A DNA stretch of 45,854 nt from Lentisphaerota bacterium (GCA_015061685.1 SUWD01000020.1:1-45854); one strand, 5' to 3'; positions 31,326-40,660 are shown, counted from the stretch's first letter. Made by a program: numbers and translations. The notes: generated by a model not told the origin, from the sequence alone.

Positions 31326-33172
31326 TTTTCCAGCTCGTTGAGATGTTTTTTGAGGATCCGTTTGATCTCCTGGATCGCCAGCGGATTCTGCTGGACACTG
31401 TGTCCGGACTGCACGACGATCTCACTTGCCGCATGATCCAGATGACTGCTGGAATAGGGAACAACTCCGTCACTTCCACCGGGGATGCCGCGTGCCTCCT
31501 GATTGCCGATCACAGAATGATACGGGATCGTTTGAGATATCGGCATGGCATTCAGCAACTGCAGGGCTGTTCCGTCGGGGGAGAGGTTGGATATGCCGTT
31601 GAATTTTTTTACCAGAGAATTCTTTTCTTCATCGGAAAGGTCGATCAGTGGAAAGATGAGTTTCCGGTTGAATTCGATCAATGATGCCGGAATTTTGATC
31701 ATGGATGAGGCGATTCTGGCAAACCACAGTTTGGCAAGATCCGAGCCCCGGTGCGGCACGGCGATGAAAATAACTCTTTTCACCGACGGTACCGGAGAGA
31801 AGATCATGAGATCCCGGAATTCTTTATTCCGGTGATCTATGGCGTTGTAATAGTTCTCTTTTCCGATGATCCCGGCAAGTATTTGGTCATCGGATGTGGA
31901 GATCATAAGTCTGGAAACCAAGCCCCCCATCGAGTGTCCGATCAGGATCATCCGGTCAAAATTTTCCAGATCGTGTCCGTCTTTCTGCAATTTTTCCCGC
32001 TCTTTGGCCAGAGCCTGCCGCAGCTGCATTGCCGAAACGAATATCGGATTGCCGCTGGAGTAGGAGAATCCCATGAAACGGTAGTGTCTCCGCAACTCCG
32101 GATCGCTCTGCAAAGTATTTATCAATTGGAGCCAGGTGCGGATATCGGACATCAATCCGTGGACGAGAACGACCGGTATCCGGTCATCATTGTGCGGTTC
32201 GAGATGATACAAGCCCTCATACTGTTGAGTCAATTCGATTTGAAATGTCCTCTGGATAAAGTCAAACGGCGGCGGATCTTTCACCATATATGCCAGCGGA
32301 GTGGAGAAATCCTGTGCCAGCGGGATGGTTATTTTGTTGACCATAACTTCATCAAGGGAACGCGAGTCGATGTAAAAGAGCTGGGCATGACGGCGTTCCG
32401 GGGGCGAATTTTCCTCCGGGACGGTTATTCTGATACACAATGTCGCCGGGATGACCTGTCCTTCGGCAAAGGTTGTTTCCGGTACTGCATTGTCGGCAAG
32501 GTCACAGATCAGGGGGACGCCGATGCCGAAGCGGCGGCTGTCGTGAGTCAATCCTTTCGGGCGGTAATCGGCACAAAGTTTGATATCCTCAATTTTGTCC
32601 GGGGTAACCGGCAGGGAAAATTTGGGCAGGGTGAAATTTATTATCTGTCCGCCGGCAGCGGTCAATTCAAAGGTTCCGGCGGTATGTAATTTCCTTTCGC
32701 AAAGGTAGGAAAACAGATCGGTCAAAGCCGAATTGTAACACTTTACGGCAATGATCACCTCCGGGTCAAAGAGCATGGATGACTGATGGGAGATGGCAAA
32801 TTGGAAGTATTTTTGCGTATAGATCAGCGTGGTCAGATTGTAGGAAATCGCCTTTTCCGGATCATGCCGCATACTGTTGGCGATCATCTGTGAAGTTTCT
32901 GCAACGGCGATGATCGTTTTTGGAGAGAGATCTTCTTTGCACAGCAGTTCCAGATCGTGGATCACCTGTTCCGGAGATTCAAACATTTTCGGTTTCAGCA
33001 GGTGATTTCCCAGAAGGTTGACCGTATCTGCACTCAAAGCCCCATCGGAAATAAAGGAATCCTCGTAGTGTTCCCGTCCGTCGGGGCCAATCATTTCCAG
33101 ATACACCTCCGGGGAACAGCCTGAAAAAAGTACCGGCATGATCAGCAGGAGTGCAAAAAATACTTTTCTCAT
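31322..33172 (-). CDS. Lipase-like alpha/beta-hydrolase lipoprotein
   Basis: 616 residues from the ATG at 33172, 9 bases after GGAG; a GTG 15 bases upstream is the alternative. The lipobox is LFSGC (Cys about residue 18), so it is membrane-anchored outside the cytoplasm. After about 300 residues of unknown beta-rich sequence comes a hydrolase domain: VVLVHGLMSDIRTWL (oxyanion), RMILIGHSMGGLVSRLM (nucleophile serine), IFIAVPHRGSDLAKLW, and the late GGSDGVVPYSSSHL and SGHSVQQNP with the Asp and His. It resembles bacterial acylhydrolases of the PGAP1/triacylglycerol lipase type. It is translated together with the DUF4105 gene. Confidence 0.85.
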   Translation of the reverse strand: MRKVFFALLLIMPVLFSGCSPEVYLEMIGPDGREHYEDSFISDGALSADTVNLLGNHLLKPKMFESPEQVIHDLELLCKEDLSPKTIIAVAETSQMIANSMRHDPEKAISYNLTTLIYTQKYFQFAISHQSSMLFDPEVIIAVKCYNSALTDLFSYLCERKLHTAGTFELTAAGGQIINFTLPKFSLPVTPDKIEDIKLCADYRPKGLTHDSRRFGIGVPLICDLADNAVPETTFAEGQVIPATLCIRITVPEENSPPERRHAQLFYIDSRSLDEVMVNKITIPLAQDFSTPLAYMVKDPPPFDFIQRTFQIELTQQYEGLYHLEPHNDDRIPVVLVHGLMSDIRTWLQLINTLQSDPELRRHYRFMGFSYSSGNPIFVSAMQLRQALAKEREKLQKDGHDLENFDRMILIGHSMGGLVSRLMISTSDDQILAGIIGKENYYNAIDHRNKEFRDLMIFSPVPSVKRVIFIAVPHRGSDLAKLWFARIASSMIKIPASLIEFNRKLIFPLIDLSDEEKNSLVKKFNGISNLSPDGTALQLLNAMPISQTIPYHSVIGNQEARGIPGGSDGVVPYSSSHLDHAASEIVVQSGHSVQQNPLAIQEIKRILKKHLNELEK

Positions 33173-33190
33173 CAATCCAATCTCCACTGG

Positions 33191-34990
33191 TTATTGGTTT
33201 TTCCGGTCGATGAAACCGTGATAGATCTGGGGAATCAGATATTTGGCAACCGATGCCGTGGGCAGGGCAAAAATCATTCCCGGAATACCGGCAACGATCG
33301 CACCGAGCAGCACGACCACGATCGTTTCAAGCGTACTCAACCCCAGTGAATCACCGATCACCGCCGGATAAAGGATGAATTGTTCAATTATGCCGTTGTA
33401 GATCAGATAACATATTATTACCGCCAGCAGCAATTCCGGAGAACCGATCCCCGAAGCAAGAGTCACGAGCAGCGTTATGCCGCAGGAAATGACCGGTCCC
33501 AGATAGGGCAGGGCAATGCCGCATCCGGCAAGCACACCAAGCGGCAGAAAGTAAGGAATACCCAGAAAGAAAAAGCAGGTCGTGTAAACGGTGGAATCCA
33601 CCAGGATCAAAGTGAGATATCCTTTCAGCCAGGAACGCAGACGGAAGATGATCCCGTTGATTATCCGGCAGGTTTCACTGATCAGATTCTCATCGGCACC
33701 GGGCAGCCAGATACCGTTGTAAAAATTCCGCACGATATACTCACTGCCGGAAAGTTCTTTTTTTCCGACCGGGGTATATTCGGCAAATTTCAGCAGAAAC
33801 AGGATCGCAAAAAACAGCGTCAGCAGCAGATTGCACAGGAAGGAGACCGTCGAATTTACGATCATGCCGGTGGTGCCGATAATACCGCCGCTGTGTTCCA
33901 TAAGATTGGTGAAAAGCTGCTCTTTGATTTCCGGATTGCGGATATACCTCTGCAGATAATCGATCCCCTTTTGTATCAGCGGGATCGCTTCGAAGTTGTC
34001 CCGGAGTTTCTCCAGAGCGAAATCTGAACGGGTCATGGTTTCGCTGCCGTTATGCAGTTGAAGTCTCTGCATCTCCCATGTGCGTATGGAGTGCTGGAGG
34101 TCTTTCATGTAATGACCGGTCAGTTTGGATACCCCGAATCCGGCGGCGGCAACGATCAGAAATGCCGTGAAAAGTGTCGCTCCGACAGCTTTGCGGACGA
34201 TTTTCCGGTTACTGCTTTGCTTTTTTGCCGGGGAGGGATTCTGATCTCCTTTGCGGGAGAGAAGATCGGAAAGCTTTTTCAACGGAGAGAACAGCAGTGA
34301 GAAAAAGGCGGCGATCCAGTAAAAAGGAGAATTTTTACTGTGGAACTGCTTCTCAAAAAAACGCTCCAGCGGCAGCAGAATACACGCCAGAAGAATACCG
34401 AATATGACCGATTGCAGATATTTGGCGGTCAGAAAGAATATCAGTATGATTATCAGTGCCGCCAAGATTCCCCTGCCGGATTTACGCAGACGGATCTTAC
34501 GCTTTTCATCATCGCTCATCTTTTGCAGAAGCGATGAAAATTTCTCTCCCGGCATCCCCAAATCGGCGGCAGCTTCCCGGATATAGAAAATATGCTGCTG
34601 TTTTTCTCCGAGTGAGATGGTCAGAGCTGTGAGAAATTCGACGGTTTTTTCCGCCTGATCCGGAGAAGACTCCCGGATTATTTTTGCGGCCTCTCCGGTA
34701 TTTAACGGAGTTATTCCGGTCAATTCAGTCAGTTTGTTTTCTGTAAGCCGGATATTGAAAAATTCTTCCAGCAGTTCCCGGTAAGTATTTTTCGCATCAT
34801 CGCTGACCGAACCGTTTTCCATCAGCAGCGGCAGGACTAAAGAGCGGAAAGCCAAACGGAAGCGTTTTACTGCTTCGCTGTTGTGATTTCCGAAAATCAC
34901 ATCAGAAAAGACCGAAAATTTCTCCTTGAGTATCCGGTTTTGATCTCCCCGGATCCCGATCAATTGCTTTATCCGCTCTGTCAGTGCCAT
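33191..34990 (-). CDS. AI-2E family membrane protein with N-terminal TerB-like domain
   Basis: 599 residues. Residues 1 to about 165 are soluble and helical and look like a TerB/DjlA-type domain (AFRSLVLPLLMENGSVSDDAKNTYRELLEEFF, IREAAADLGMPGEKFSSLLQKM). From about 170 there are seven to eight membrane segments with the AI-2E (TqsA/PerM) marks LGIPYFLPLGVLAGCGIALPYLGPVIS and YPAVIGDSLGLSTLETIVVVLLGAIVAGIPG. AI-2E proteins export varied substrates, including autoinducer 2 in one case and sodium in others. A linker at about 255-270 is rich in Lys, Ser and Pro. The gene is six bases from purM and co-transcribed with it. Confidence 0.82.
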   Translation of the reverse strand: MALTERIKQLIGIRGDQNRILKEKFSVFSDVIFGNHNSEAVKRFRLAFRSLVLPLLMENGSVSDDAKNTYRELLEEFFNIRLTENKLTELTGITPLNTGEAAKIIRESSPDQAEKTVEFLTALTISLGEKQQHIFYIREAAADLGMPGEKFSSLLQKMSDDEKRKIRLRKSGRGILAALIIILIFFLTAKYLQSVIFGILLACILLPLERFFEKQFHSKNSPFYWIAAFFSLLFSPLKKLSDLLSRKGDQNPSPAKKQSSNRKIVRKAVGATLFTAFLIVAAAGFGVSKLTGHYMKDLQHSIRTWEMQRLQLHNGSETMTRSDFALEKLRDNFEAIPLIQKGIDYLQRYIRNPEIKEQLFTNLMEHSGGIIGTTGMIVNSTVSFLCNLLLTLFFAILFLLKFAEYTPVGKKELSGSEYIVRNFYNGIWLPGADENLISETCRIINGIIFRLRSWLKGYLTLILVDSTVYTTCFFFLGIPYFLPLGVLAGCGIALPYLGPVISCGITLLVTLASGIGSPELLLAVIICYLIYNGIIEQFILYPAVIGDSLGLSTLETIVVVLLGAIVAGIPGMIFALPTASVAKYLIPQIYHGFIDRKNQ

Positions 34991-34996
34991 GATATT

Positions 34997-36034
34997 TTAT
35001 TCCGCAACTTCGACGCTCTTGTTTCCGGCGACGACTTCACCGATGTGTTCGGCGGTGTAACCGTTGGCACGGATGATCTCCAGAGCCTTTTCTTCGGCAT
35101 CAGCCGGGACGAACCAGACCATACCGACGCCCATGTTGAATACCCGGTAAGCTTCTGTATGACTGACATTTCCTTCCTCGACCATCAGTTTGAAAATCGG
35201 CGGTACGGGGAGTTTTGCCGGGTCAAATTTGACTGAAACATCTGCCGGCAGGATACGCGGGACATTGTCATAGAGACCGCCGCCGGTGATGTGGGCGATA
35301 CCGTCCAGCGGCAGATTTTCCTGCATTGCCTGACGGATCGCCGGGTAATAGCAGATGTGCGGGTGGAGCAGAGCTTCGCCGACAGTTTCGCCGAGGGCAT
35401 CGACATAGGTTTTTGCGGTGTATTTGCCGCTGTCAAAGAGAATTTTGCGGGCGAGGCTGAAGCCGTTGGTGTGCGGCCCGTTGGAAGCGATTCCGATGGC
35501 GACGTGACCCGGACGGATCTTTTCGCCGGTGATGATCTTGCTTTTTTCCACGATACCGGTGATGACGCCGACCAGGTCGAAGTCATTGCCGTACATACCG
35601 GGCATTTCAGCGGTCTCTCCGCCGAGGACGGCACAGCCGGCGGCTTTGCAGGCTTTGGCGATACCGCTGAGGACTTCTTCGTAAAGCGGTGAACGCAGTT
35701 TGCCGATACCGATGTAGTCAAGGAAGTAAACCGGTTCAGCACCCTGTACGGAAATATCGTTGATACAGTGGTTTACGATATCCATACCGACGGTGTCATA
35801 TTTTTCCATCATGGCGGCGACCATCAATTTGGTACCGACGCCGTCGATGCTGGAAACCATTACCGGTTCTTTGTATTTGGACAGATCGATCTGGAAAAGA
35901 CCGCCGAATCCGCCGATCGGGGTGAGCATTTCGGGTCTGCGGGTGCTGCCGAGATCAGCTTTGACCCGGTCGAGGAGAGTGGTTGCCAAGTCGATATCGA
36001 CACCGGCGGCCTTGTAAAGTTCGCTTTTAGCCAT
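34997..36034 (-). CDS. purM: Phosphoribosylformylglycinamidine cyclo-ligase
   Basis: 345 residues, standard length. It closes the imidazole ring to give aminoimidazole ribonucleotide, the fifth step of purine synthesis. Typical blocks: YKAAGVDIDLA, PVMVSSIDGVGTKLMVA, HCINDISVQGAEPVYFLDYIG, GGETAEMPGMY, GIASNGPHTNGFSLARKIL, HITGGGLYDNVPRILP and VFNMGVGMVW. AAGGAT precedes the ATG. It shares an operon with purB but the two are separated by uxaC and the nitrilase fusion. Confidence 0.97.
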   Translation of the reverse strand: MAKSELYKAAGVDIDLATTLLDRVKADLGSTRRPEMLTPIGGFGGLFQIDLSKYKEPVMVSSIDGVGTKLMVAAMMEKYDTVGMDIVNHCINDISVQGAEPVYFLDYIGIGKLRSPLYEEVLSGIAKACKAAGCAVLGGETAEMPGMYGNDFDLVGVITGIVEKSKIITGEKIRPGHVAIGIASNGPHTNGFSLARKILFDSGKYTAKTYVDALGETVGEALLHPHICYYPAIRQAMQENLPLDGIAHITGGGLYDNVPRILPADVSVKFDPAKLPVPPIFKLMVEEGNVSHTEAYRVFNMGVGMVWFVPADAEEKALEIIRANGYTAEHIGEVVAGNKSVEVAE

Positions 36035-36065
36035 AAGAGTTATCCTTTATATAATAAGTTGTTGA

Positions 36066-37439
36066 TTACAGATTCCAGAATTTTTTAGTGCCGCTGTAAG
36101 CCATGCGTTCAGCCAGATCAAAGGCGATCTCACCGGGCATCTGACCGCGTTCAACGAATGAACCGAGAACATCGGACATGACTCTGCGGAACATCTCAAA
36201 ACGTGAGCCGTAGCTCAAAAGTTTGCGGGAATCGGAGACCATACCGGCAAAGTTGCTGAGGGTATCGGCTGATCCGATATATTCCAGCTGCCGGTGCATA
36301 CCGATCGGGGTATCCAGCAGCCACCATGCCGAACCGAGGGCGACTTTCGCTCCGAATGCTCTGGAGATAGTGGCAAGAGTGCCCTGATGTGAAGCTTCCA
36401 GACAGTAGAGGACGACTTTGAGCCGGTCATCGAAGCGGTTGAGGAAGCTGCAGAGGGCGGGGGCGAAATCCAGATAGTGATTGCTGATATCGCCGCCGAC
36501 ATCGGGGCCGAGATTATCGAAAAGGGTATTTCTGACATCCCGGACAGCACCCAAATGAAGCTGGGTGACCCAATCTTTCTGACTGTTCAATTCCGCGGCT
36601 TGAGCGAGGATGTAACCCATGAAGCGGTCGATTTCTGCGATGGAAAGCTGCTCCTCCGCCATAGCTTTGCGGAAAATTTTATCGGCATCAGCGGCGTCCA
36701 CGTCAGCCGGGACGGGGTATTCCAGTCCGTGATCGCTGGCACGGCATCCGCGTTCAGCGAAGTAGTCATGGCTCATTTTGAATGCATCGACCAGATCGCT
36801 GACGCTGTTCAATTTGATATTGAATCTCTCTGCGACCTGATTCATATAGGGCCGCCATGCGGGGGAGAAAATTTTCATCGCTTTATCCGGCCGCCAGGTG
36901 GGACGGATGAGGGTCCTGCCGAATGCGGCATTGGCACGGCTGTGATCTTCCAGAGTGTCGATAAGGTCATCGGTGGAACTCATCACCTCCACATTGAGGG
37001 GACCGGCGAGCAGAGCCTGCGGGCGGTAGGCATCGGTGGCGAGTTTGGCGGTGACGGCATCATAGATTTTTTTGCCGGTCTTTTCGCTGAGCAGGTCATC
37101 GATACCGAAGTAACGTTTAAGATCGAGGTGGATCCATTCATAGACCGGGTTGCCGGCGATCTCCGGGAAAACTTTGGCAAGAGCGAGGAATTTTTCTTCG
37201 CCGGAAGCATCTTTGCCGGTGATGAGAGTTTCGGGGACATTGCGTTTACGCATCATCTCCCAGACGTAGTGATCGGTGGCGGCGAAAAGCTGCCATGCAT
37301 CGGCGTAGCAGTTGTTGTCAGCGATCTCTTTGACGTTGGCGTGGTTGTGGGGATCGACCACCGGCAGGGATTTCACGGAATCAAAAATTTTGAGACCGGT
37401 CTGATTGGAAATAAGATAATTGTTGTCGAGAAAAGCCAT
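36066..37439 (-). CDS. uxaC: Glucuronate (uronate) isomerase
   Basis: 457 residues. It turns D-glucuronate into D-fructuronate, or galacturonate into tagaturonate. It belongs to the amidohydrolase superfamily: VVDPHNHANVKEIADN (metal His pair), DHYVWEMMRKRNV, YEWIHLDLKRYFGI, LNVEVMSSTDDLIDTLEDH, QLHLGAVRDVRNT, GSAWWLLDTPIGM and SYGSRFEMFRRV. It starts three bases after the nitrilase stop. No uxaB, uxuA or kdgK is near, so the rest of the pathway must be elsewhere. Confidence 0.95.
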   Translation of the reverse strand: MAFLDNNYLISNQTGLKIFDSVKSLPVVDPHNHANVKEIADNNCYADAWQLFAATDHYVWEMMRKRNVPETLITGKDASGEEKFLALAKVFPEIAGNPVYEWIHLDLKRYFGIDDLLSEKTGKKIYDAVTAKLATDAYRPQALLAGPLNVEVMSSTDDLIDTLEDHSRANAAFGRTLIRPTWRPDKAMKIFSPAWRPYMNQVAERFNIKLNSVSDLVDAFKMSHDYFAERGCRASDHGLEYPVPADVDAADADKIFRKAMAEEQLSIAEIDRFMGYILAQAAELNSQKDWVTQLHLGAVRDVRNTLFDNLGPDVGGDISNHYLDFAPALCSFLNRFDDRLKVVLYCLEASHQGTLATISRAFGAKVALGSAWWLLDTPIGMHRQLEYIGSADTLSNFAGMVSDSRKLLSYGSRFEMFRRVMSDVLGSFVERGQMPGEIAFDLAERMAYSGTKKFWNL

Positions 37440-37441
37440 TT

Positions 37442-39067
37442 TTATTTTCCTTTTATTGTTGAATTTTGTTTATCAGCTTTATATTGTTTTACCACTTTGG
37501 CGACCATGAAGCAGTCATTGGTCAAAATGGTGTCCATACCCATTTGAAGAAGTTCAACCGCCTGCTGCGGATCATCACAGGAGCAATAATTGCACTTGAT
37601 CCCGTTGGCGTGAGCTTTGCCGATCATCTCCTGATTACAGCAGGAAGCGGACAATTGTACTTTCTGACAGTTGTACTTTACGGCATTGTCCACGATCTCA
37701 TATTTCCCGGCATCATCCTGTAAACATCTGGGGATTTCCGGGGCGGATTTTTGGACAAGCTGCAGGATTTCCGGAGCTGCCGTGAAGTAGACATGTTCAA
37801 TGGCATCATATTTTTTCAGCAGCTCAATGATTTTGAGAATAAAATTGTCCGGACAGTTTCCGCTGATGGATTTGAGGTGCAGATTTATGATCACCTGCCG
37901 GGTGAATCGGGCAAGCAACTCCTCCAGAGAAACGATCTGCGATCCGGCAAAATGCCGGTTGAAACAACTTCCGAAGTCCAGTTTAAGCAATTCGCTGTAA
38001 GTAAATTCTCCGATCTTTCTGCTGATGCCGGAAATTTTTTCCGGGATCTCATCGCAGCTTATCACCGGGACACCGTCAGCGGAAAAACACACCTCAACTC
38101 CAATCTCCTCCGCTCCCGAAGATACTGCCGCACCGAATGAAGCCATGCTGTTTTCCGGAGCAATGGTGCAAAATCCCCGGTCGGCACAAATTCTGGGGAA
38201 TGAAAGAAGTTTTTCGCAGGGGATGGTCATACTGCCGCAGGGGCGGTAGTTCCAGGTGGTTCTGCCCTGGGAAATGAACTGATCATTGGGGATCAATGCT
38301 CCCCGGAAACTGTTTGACCGCATGTATTTGTAATGGATGTCGTCAACTTCACAGCTCAATAAACCGACCCTGCTGCCGGCTTGAGCGAGGATGTTTCCGG
38401 TCGGATCGACCACCATGGACATGCCTCCGACAGCGGCATTTACGTCCATGGACACCGAAGACCGCAGAACGAATGCATTGCAGTTGAAAGCCAAATTCTG
38501 ATTCATGAACTTCAAAACATCCTGCTTCTCCGCCCGCTGGAAAGAGGAGACCAGAATAACATCCGGCTTGCGGTATGCCAGATGGGCGATGTATTCGGTA
38601 AAATAGGTGTCGTAGCAAATGAGGAAGCCGAAACGGATCCCGTCGATCTCCACGATCTCCGGCACCCGCAAATCCGCGGTGTAAGAGTGTGCCACTCCAA
38701 GATTTTTTTCCGACTGCGGCAAATGCTGCTTGTGAAATTCTCCGGCACAGTTTCCCTGCCGGTCAAAGATCCGGGTGATATTGCGGAATTCCCCGGGGGA
38801 GACCTCTGCAAGGAAATTTACTGCGGTGACGGCTTTGCATCTGCGGGCAGTTTCAATGACCGCCGGGAGCAGTTTTTTACTTTGTGCCGGGGCAAATGAC
38901 TTGAGCAGCGCCGCCGGGATGATACCCGGGGCGTTGGAGTATTCGGGAGTGAGTATGATATCGCACGACTCATCACATTGCTGCAATTGAGCGATCAGCA
39001 TATCCACTGATTTTTCGGCGTCTGCCGGATTGTCGGCAAACGGGATCTGAATGGCACAAAGTTTCAT
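37442..39067 (-). CDS. Nitrilase-type amidohydrolase fused to a degenerate GDPD-like domain
   Basis: 541 residues. Residues 1 to about 275 are a carbon-nitrogen hydrolase with a full triad: Glu42 in LTPEYSN, Lys113 in EFHKQHLPQSEK and Cys151 in FGFLICYDTYF. It should cleave an amide or carbamoyl group. Residues about 288-535 follow the glycerophosphodiester phosphodiesterase pattern (RICADRGFCTIAPENSMASF, VCFSADGVPVISCDE), but AHRG is ADRG, the metal-site E-L-D is G-V-E and H-D is C-D. All four usual catalytic positions are changed, so this half is probably not a phosphodiesterase. It may bind a ligand. It is close to purB (15 bases) and uxaC (2 bases). Confidence 0.85.
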   Translation of the reverse strand: MKLCAIQIPFADNPADAEKSVDMLIAQLQQCDESCDIILTPEYSNAPGIIPAALLKSFAPAQSKKLLPAVIETARRCKAVTAVNFLAEVSPGEFRNITRIFDRQGNCAGEFHKQHLPQSEKNLGVAHSYTADLRVPEIVEIDGIRFGFLICYDTYFTEYIAHLAYRKPDVILVSSFQRAEKQDVLKFMNQNLAFNCNAFVLRSSVSMDVNAAVGGMSMVVDPTGNILAQAGSRVGLLSCEVDDIHYKYMRSNSFRGALIPNDQFISQGRTTWNYRPCGSMTIPCEKLLSFPRICADRGFCTIAPENSMASFGAAVSSGAEEIGVEVCFSADGVPVISCDEIPEKISGISRKIGEFTYSELLKLDFGSCFNRHFAGSQIVSLEELLARFTRQVIINLHLKSISGNCPDNFILKIIELLKKYDAIEHVYFTAAPEILQLVQKSAPEIPRCLQDDAGKYEIVDNAVKYNCQKVQLSASCCNQEMIGKAHANGIKCNYCSCDDPQQAVELLQMGMDTILTNDCFMVAKVVKQYKADKQNSTIKGK

Positions 39068-39082
39068 TTTATTCCGGATAGA

Positions 39083-40528
39083 TCAGACATTGACACTGTC
39101 ACCGCTTTTGATCGCATCGCTGTTGGCGGCAAGGATCGGACGGACGACTTCGGCGAGGAATGCTTCGACCTGCTGCGGGGCTCTGCCGATGAATGCCGAC
39201 GGATTGATGATGGTATCGAAATCATCTTTGATCGCGGCGAAAGCCGGATCGTTGCGGAGTCTTTCGATAAGGTCATTATCCATGCCTTCCTCTTTGACCC
39301 GGCGGCTTGCCGCCATGGAGTGTTCGCGGATGACTTCATGGAGTTCCTGCCGGTCGCCGCCGTGTTTGACCGCTTCCATAAGGAGATTTTCCGTGGCCAT
39401 GAAGGGCAATTCGGCATTGATATGTTTGGCGATGACCTTTTTCCAGACCTGCAGACCGTCGGTGACGTTGATAAGTATGGAGAGGATCACGTCAGTTGCG
39501 AGGAATGCTTCGGGCAGGACGATCCGGCGGTTGGCGGAATCATCCAGAGTACGCTCGAACCACTGGGTGGCATGGGTCATAGCTGCATTGCCGGGCAGAT
39601 TCATGACGTAGCGGGCAAGAGAAGTGACTCTTTCGCTCCGCATGGGGTTGCGTTTGTAAGCCATTGCACTGGAACCGACCTGTTTTTTGCCGAAAGGTTC
39701 TTCGACTTCTTTCATGCTGGCGAGCAGACGGATATCGGTTGCCATTTTTGCCGCACTCTGGGCGATACCGGAGAGTGTGGCAAGGACGAAGTAGTCAACT
39801 TTTCGGGTGTAAGTCTGTCCGGAAAGAGAGATCACCCGATCGAATCCCATTGCTTTGGCGACATCTTTTTCCAGCTGGCGGCATTTTTCATGATCTCCGT
39901 CGAAAAGTTCGAGGAAGCTTGCCTGCGTACCGGTTGTTCCCTTGACACTGCGGAAGGGCAAATCATTCATTTCCCGGTCGAGACGTTCAAAGTCCAGTAC
40001 GAAATCCTGGAGGTAGAGGGCGAATCTTTTGCCTAACGTAGTCAGCTGTGCCGGCTGGAAGTGGGTGAATCCCAGCATGGGCAAAGCCCGGTTTTCTTCG
40101 CAGAAATCCGCCAGATTGGCGATCAGTTTGAGCAGTTTGCCCCGGATAACGGCGAAAGCTTCTTTGGTCTGGAGCAATTCAGTATTGTCGGTGACGAAAC
40201 AGCTGGTTGCACCGAGGTGGATGATGGGTGCGGATTCCGGACACAATTCGGAGAGGGCACGGATGTGGCTCATCACGTCGTGCCGCAATTCTTTTTCCAA
40301 TTCAGCGACCCGGTCAAAGTCGATATCGTCCTGATGGGCGGCGAGGCCGGAAATCTGCTCATCGGTGATGGGCAGACCGAGTCTCTTTTCGCAAGTGGCG
40401 AGGGTCAGCCACAATTTACGCCAGGTGGCATGTTTGTGCTGCGGGGACCAGATGAAACTCATTTCCTTGCCCGCATAGCGGTCGGTAAGGGGGTTGCGGT
40501 AAACGCAATTTGCCGGATCGTTGATCAT
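39083..40528 (-). CDS. purB: Adenylosuccinate lyase
   Basis: 481 residues. It splits SAICAR and adenylosuccinate, releasing fumarate, in steps 8 and 12 of the purine/AMP pathway. The signature loop GSSAMAYKRNPMRSE is complete, with HLGATSCFVTDNTE and MLGFTHFQPAQLTTLGKR containing the catalytic histidines. SIRLLA-type block DIRLLASMKEVEEP precedes the loop. The length is that of the longer, eukaryote-like PurB subgroup. It is the first gene of the seven-gene minus-strand operon and has GAGG seven bases before ATG. Confidence 0.96.
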   Translation of the reverse strand: MINDPANCVYRNPLTDRYAGKEMSFIWSPQHKHATWRKLWLTLATCEKRLGLPITDEQISGLAAHQDDIDFDRVAELEKELRHDVMSHIRALSELCPESAPIIHLGATSCFVTDNTELLQTKEAFAVIRGKLLKLIANLADFCEENRALPMLGFTHFQPAQLTTLGKRFALYLQDFVLDFERLDREMNDLPFRSVKGTTGTQASFLELFDGDHEKCRQLEKDVAKAMGFDRVISLSGQTYTRKVDYFVLATLSGIAQSAAKMATDIRLLASMKEVEEPFGKKQVGSSAMAYKRNPMRSERVTSLARYVMNLPGNAAMTHATQWFERTLDDSANRRIVLPEAFLATDVILSILINVTDGLQVWKKVIAKHINAELPFMATENLLMEAVKHGGDRQELHEVIREHSMAASRRVKEEGMDNDLIERLRNDPAFAAIKDDFDTIINPSAFIGRAPQQVEAFLAEVVRPILAANSDAIKSGDSVNV

Positions 40529-40572
40529 AGAAAAACCTCATATAATAAATAAGTTTATTTTGCACCTCATAT

Positions 40573-40601
40573 AATTTAAGCTGTTAAATGCTTTTTCGCA
40601 A
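40573..40601 (-). promoter_or_regulatory. Possible promoter and operator of the purB operon
   Basis: On the minus strand, TTGCGA (complement of 40596-40601) and TAAATT (complement of 40573-40578) are 17 bases apart. An inverted repeat GCTTTTT-N7-AAAAAGC (40590-40610) covers the -35 and could bind a repressor. Confidence 0.4.
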
Positions 40602-40631
40602 GCAAAAAGCTGTAAAAAAGCTGATTTTTAC

Positions 40632-40660
40632 TTGACAATTTTGCCAAAAAGGTTTATATT
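40632..40660 (+). promoter_or_regulatory. Near-consensus sigma-70 promoter of the VOC gene
   Basis: TTGACA (40632-40637), 17 bases, TATATT (40655-40660). The start of RNA would be around 40667, just before GGAGG at 40670-40674. Confidence 0.7.
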
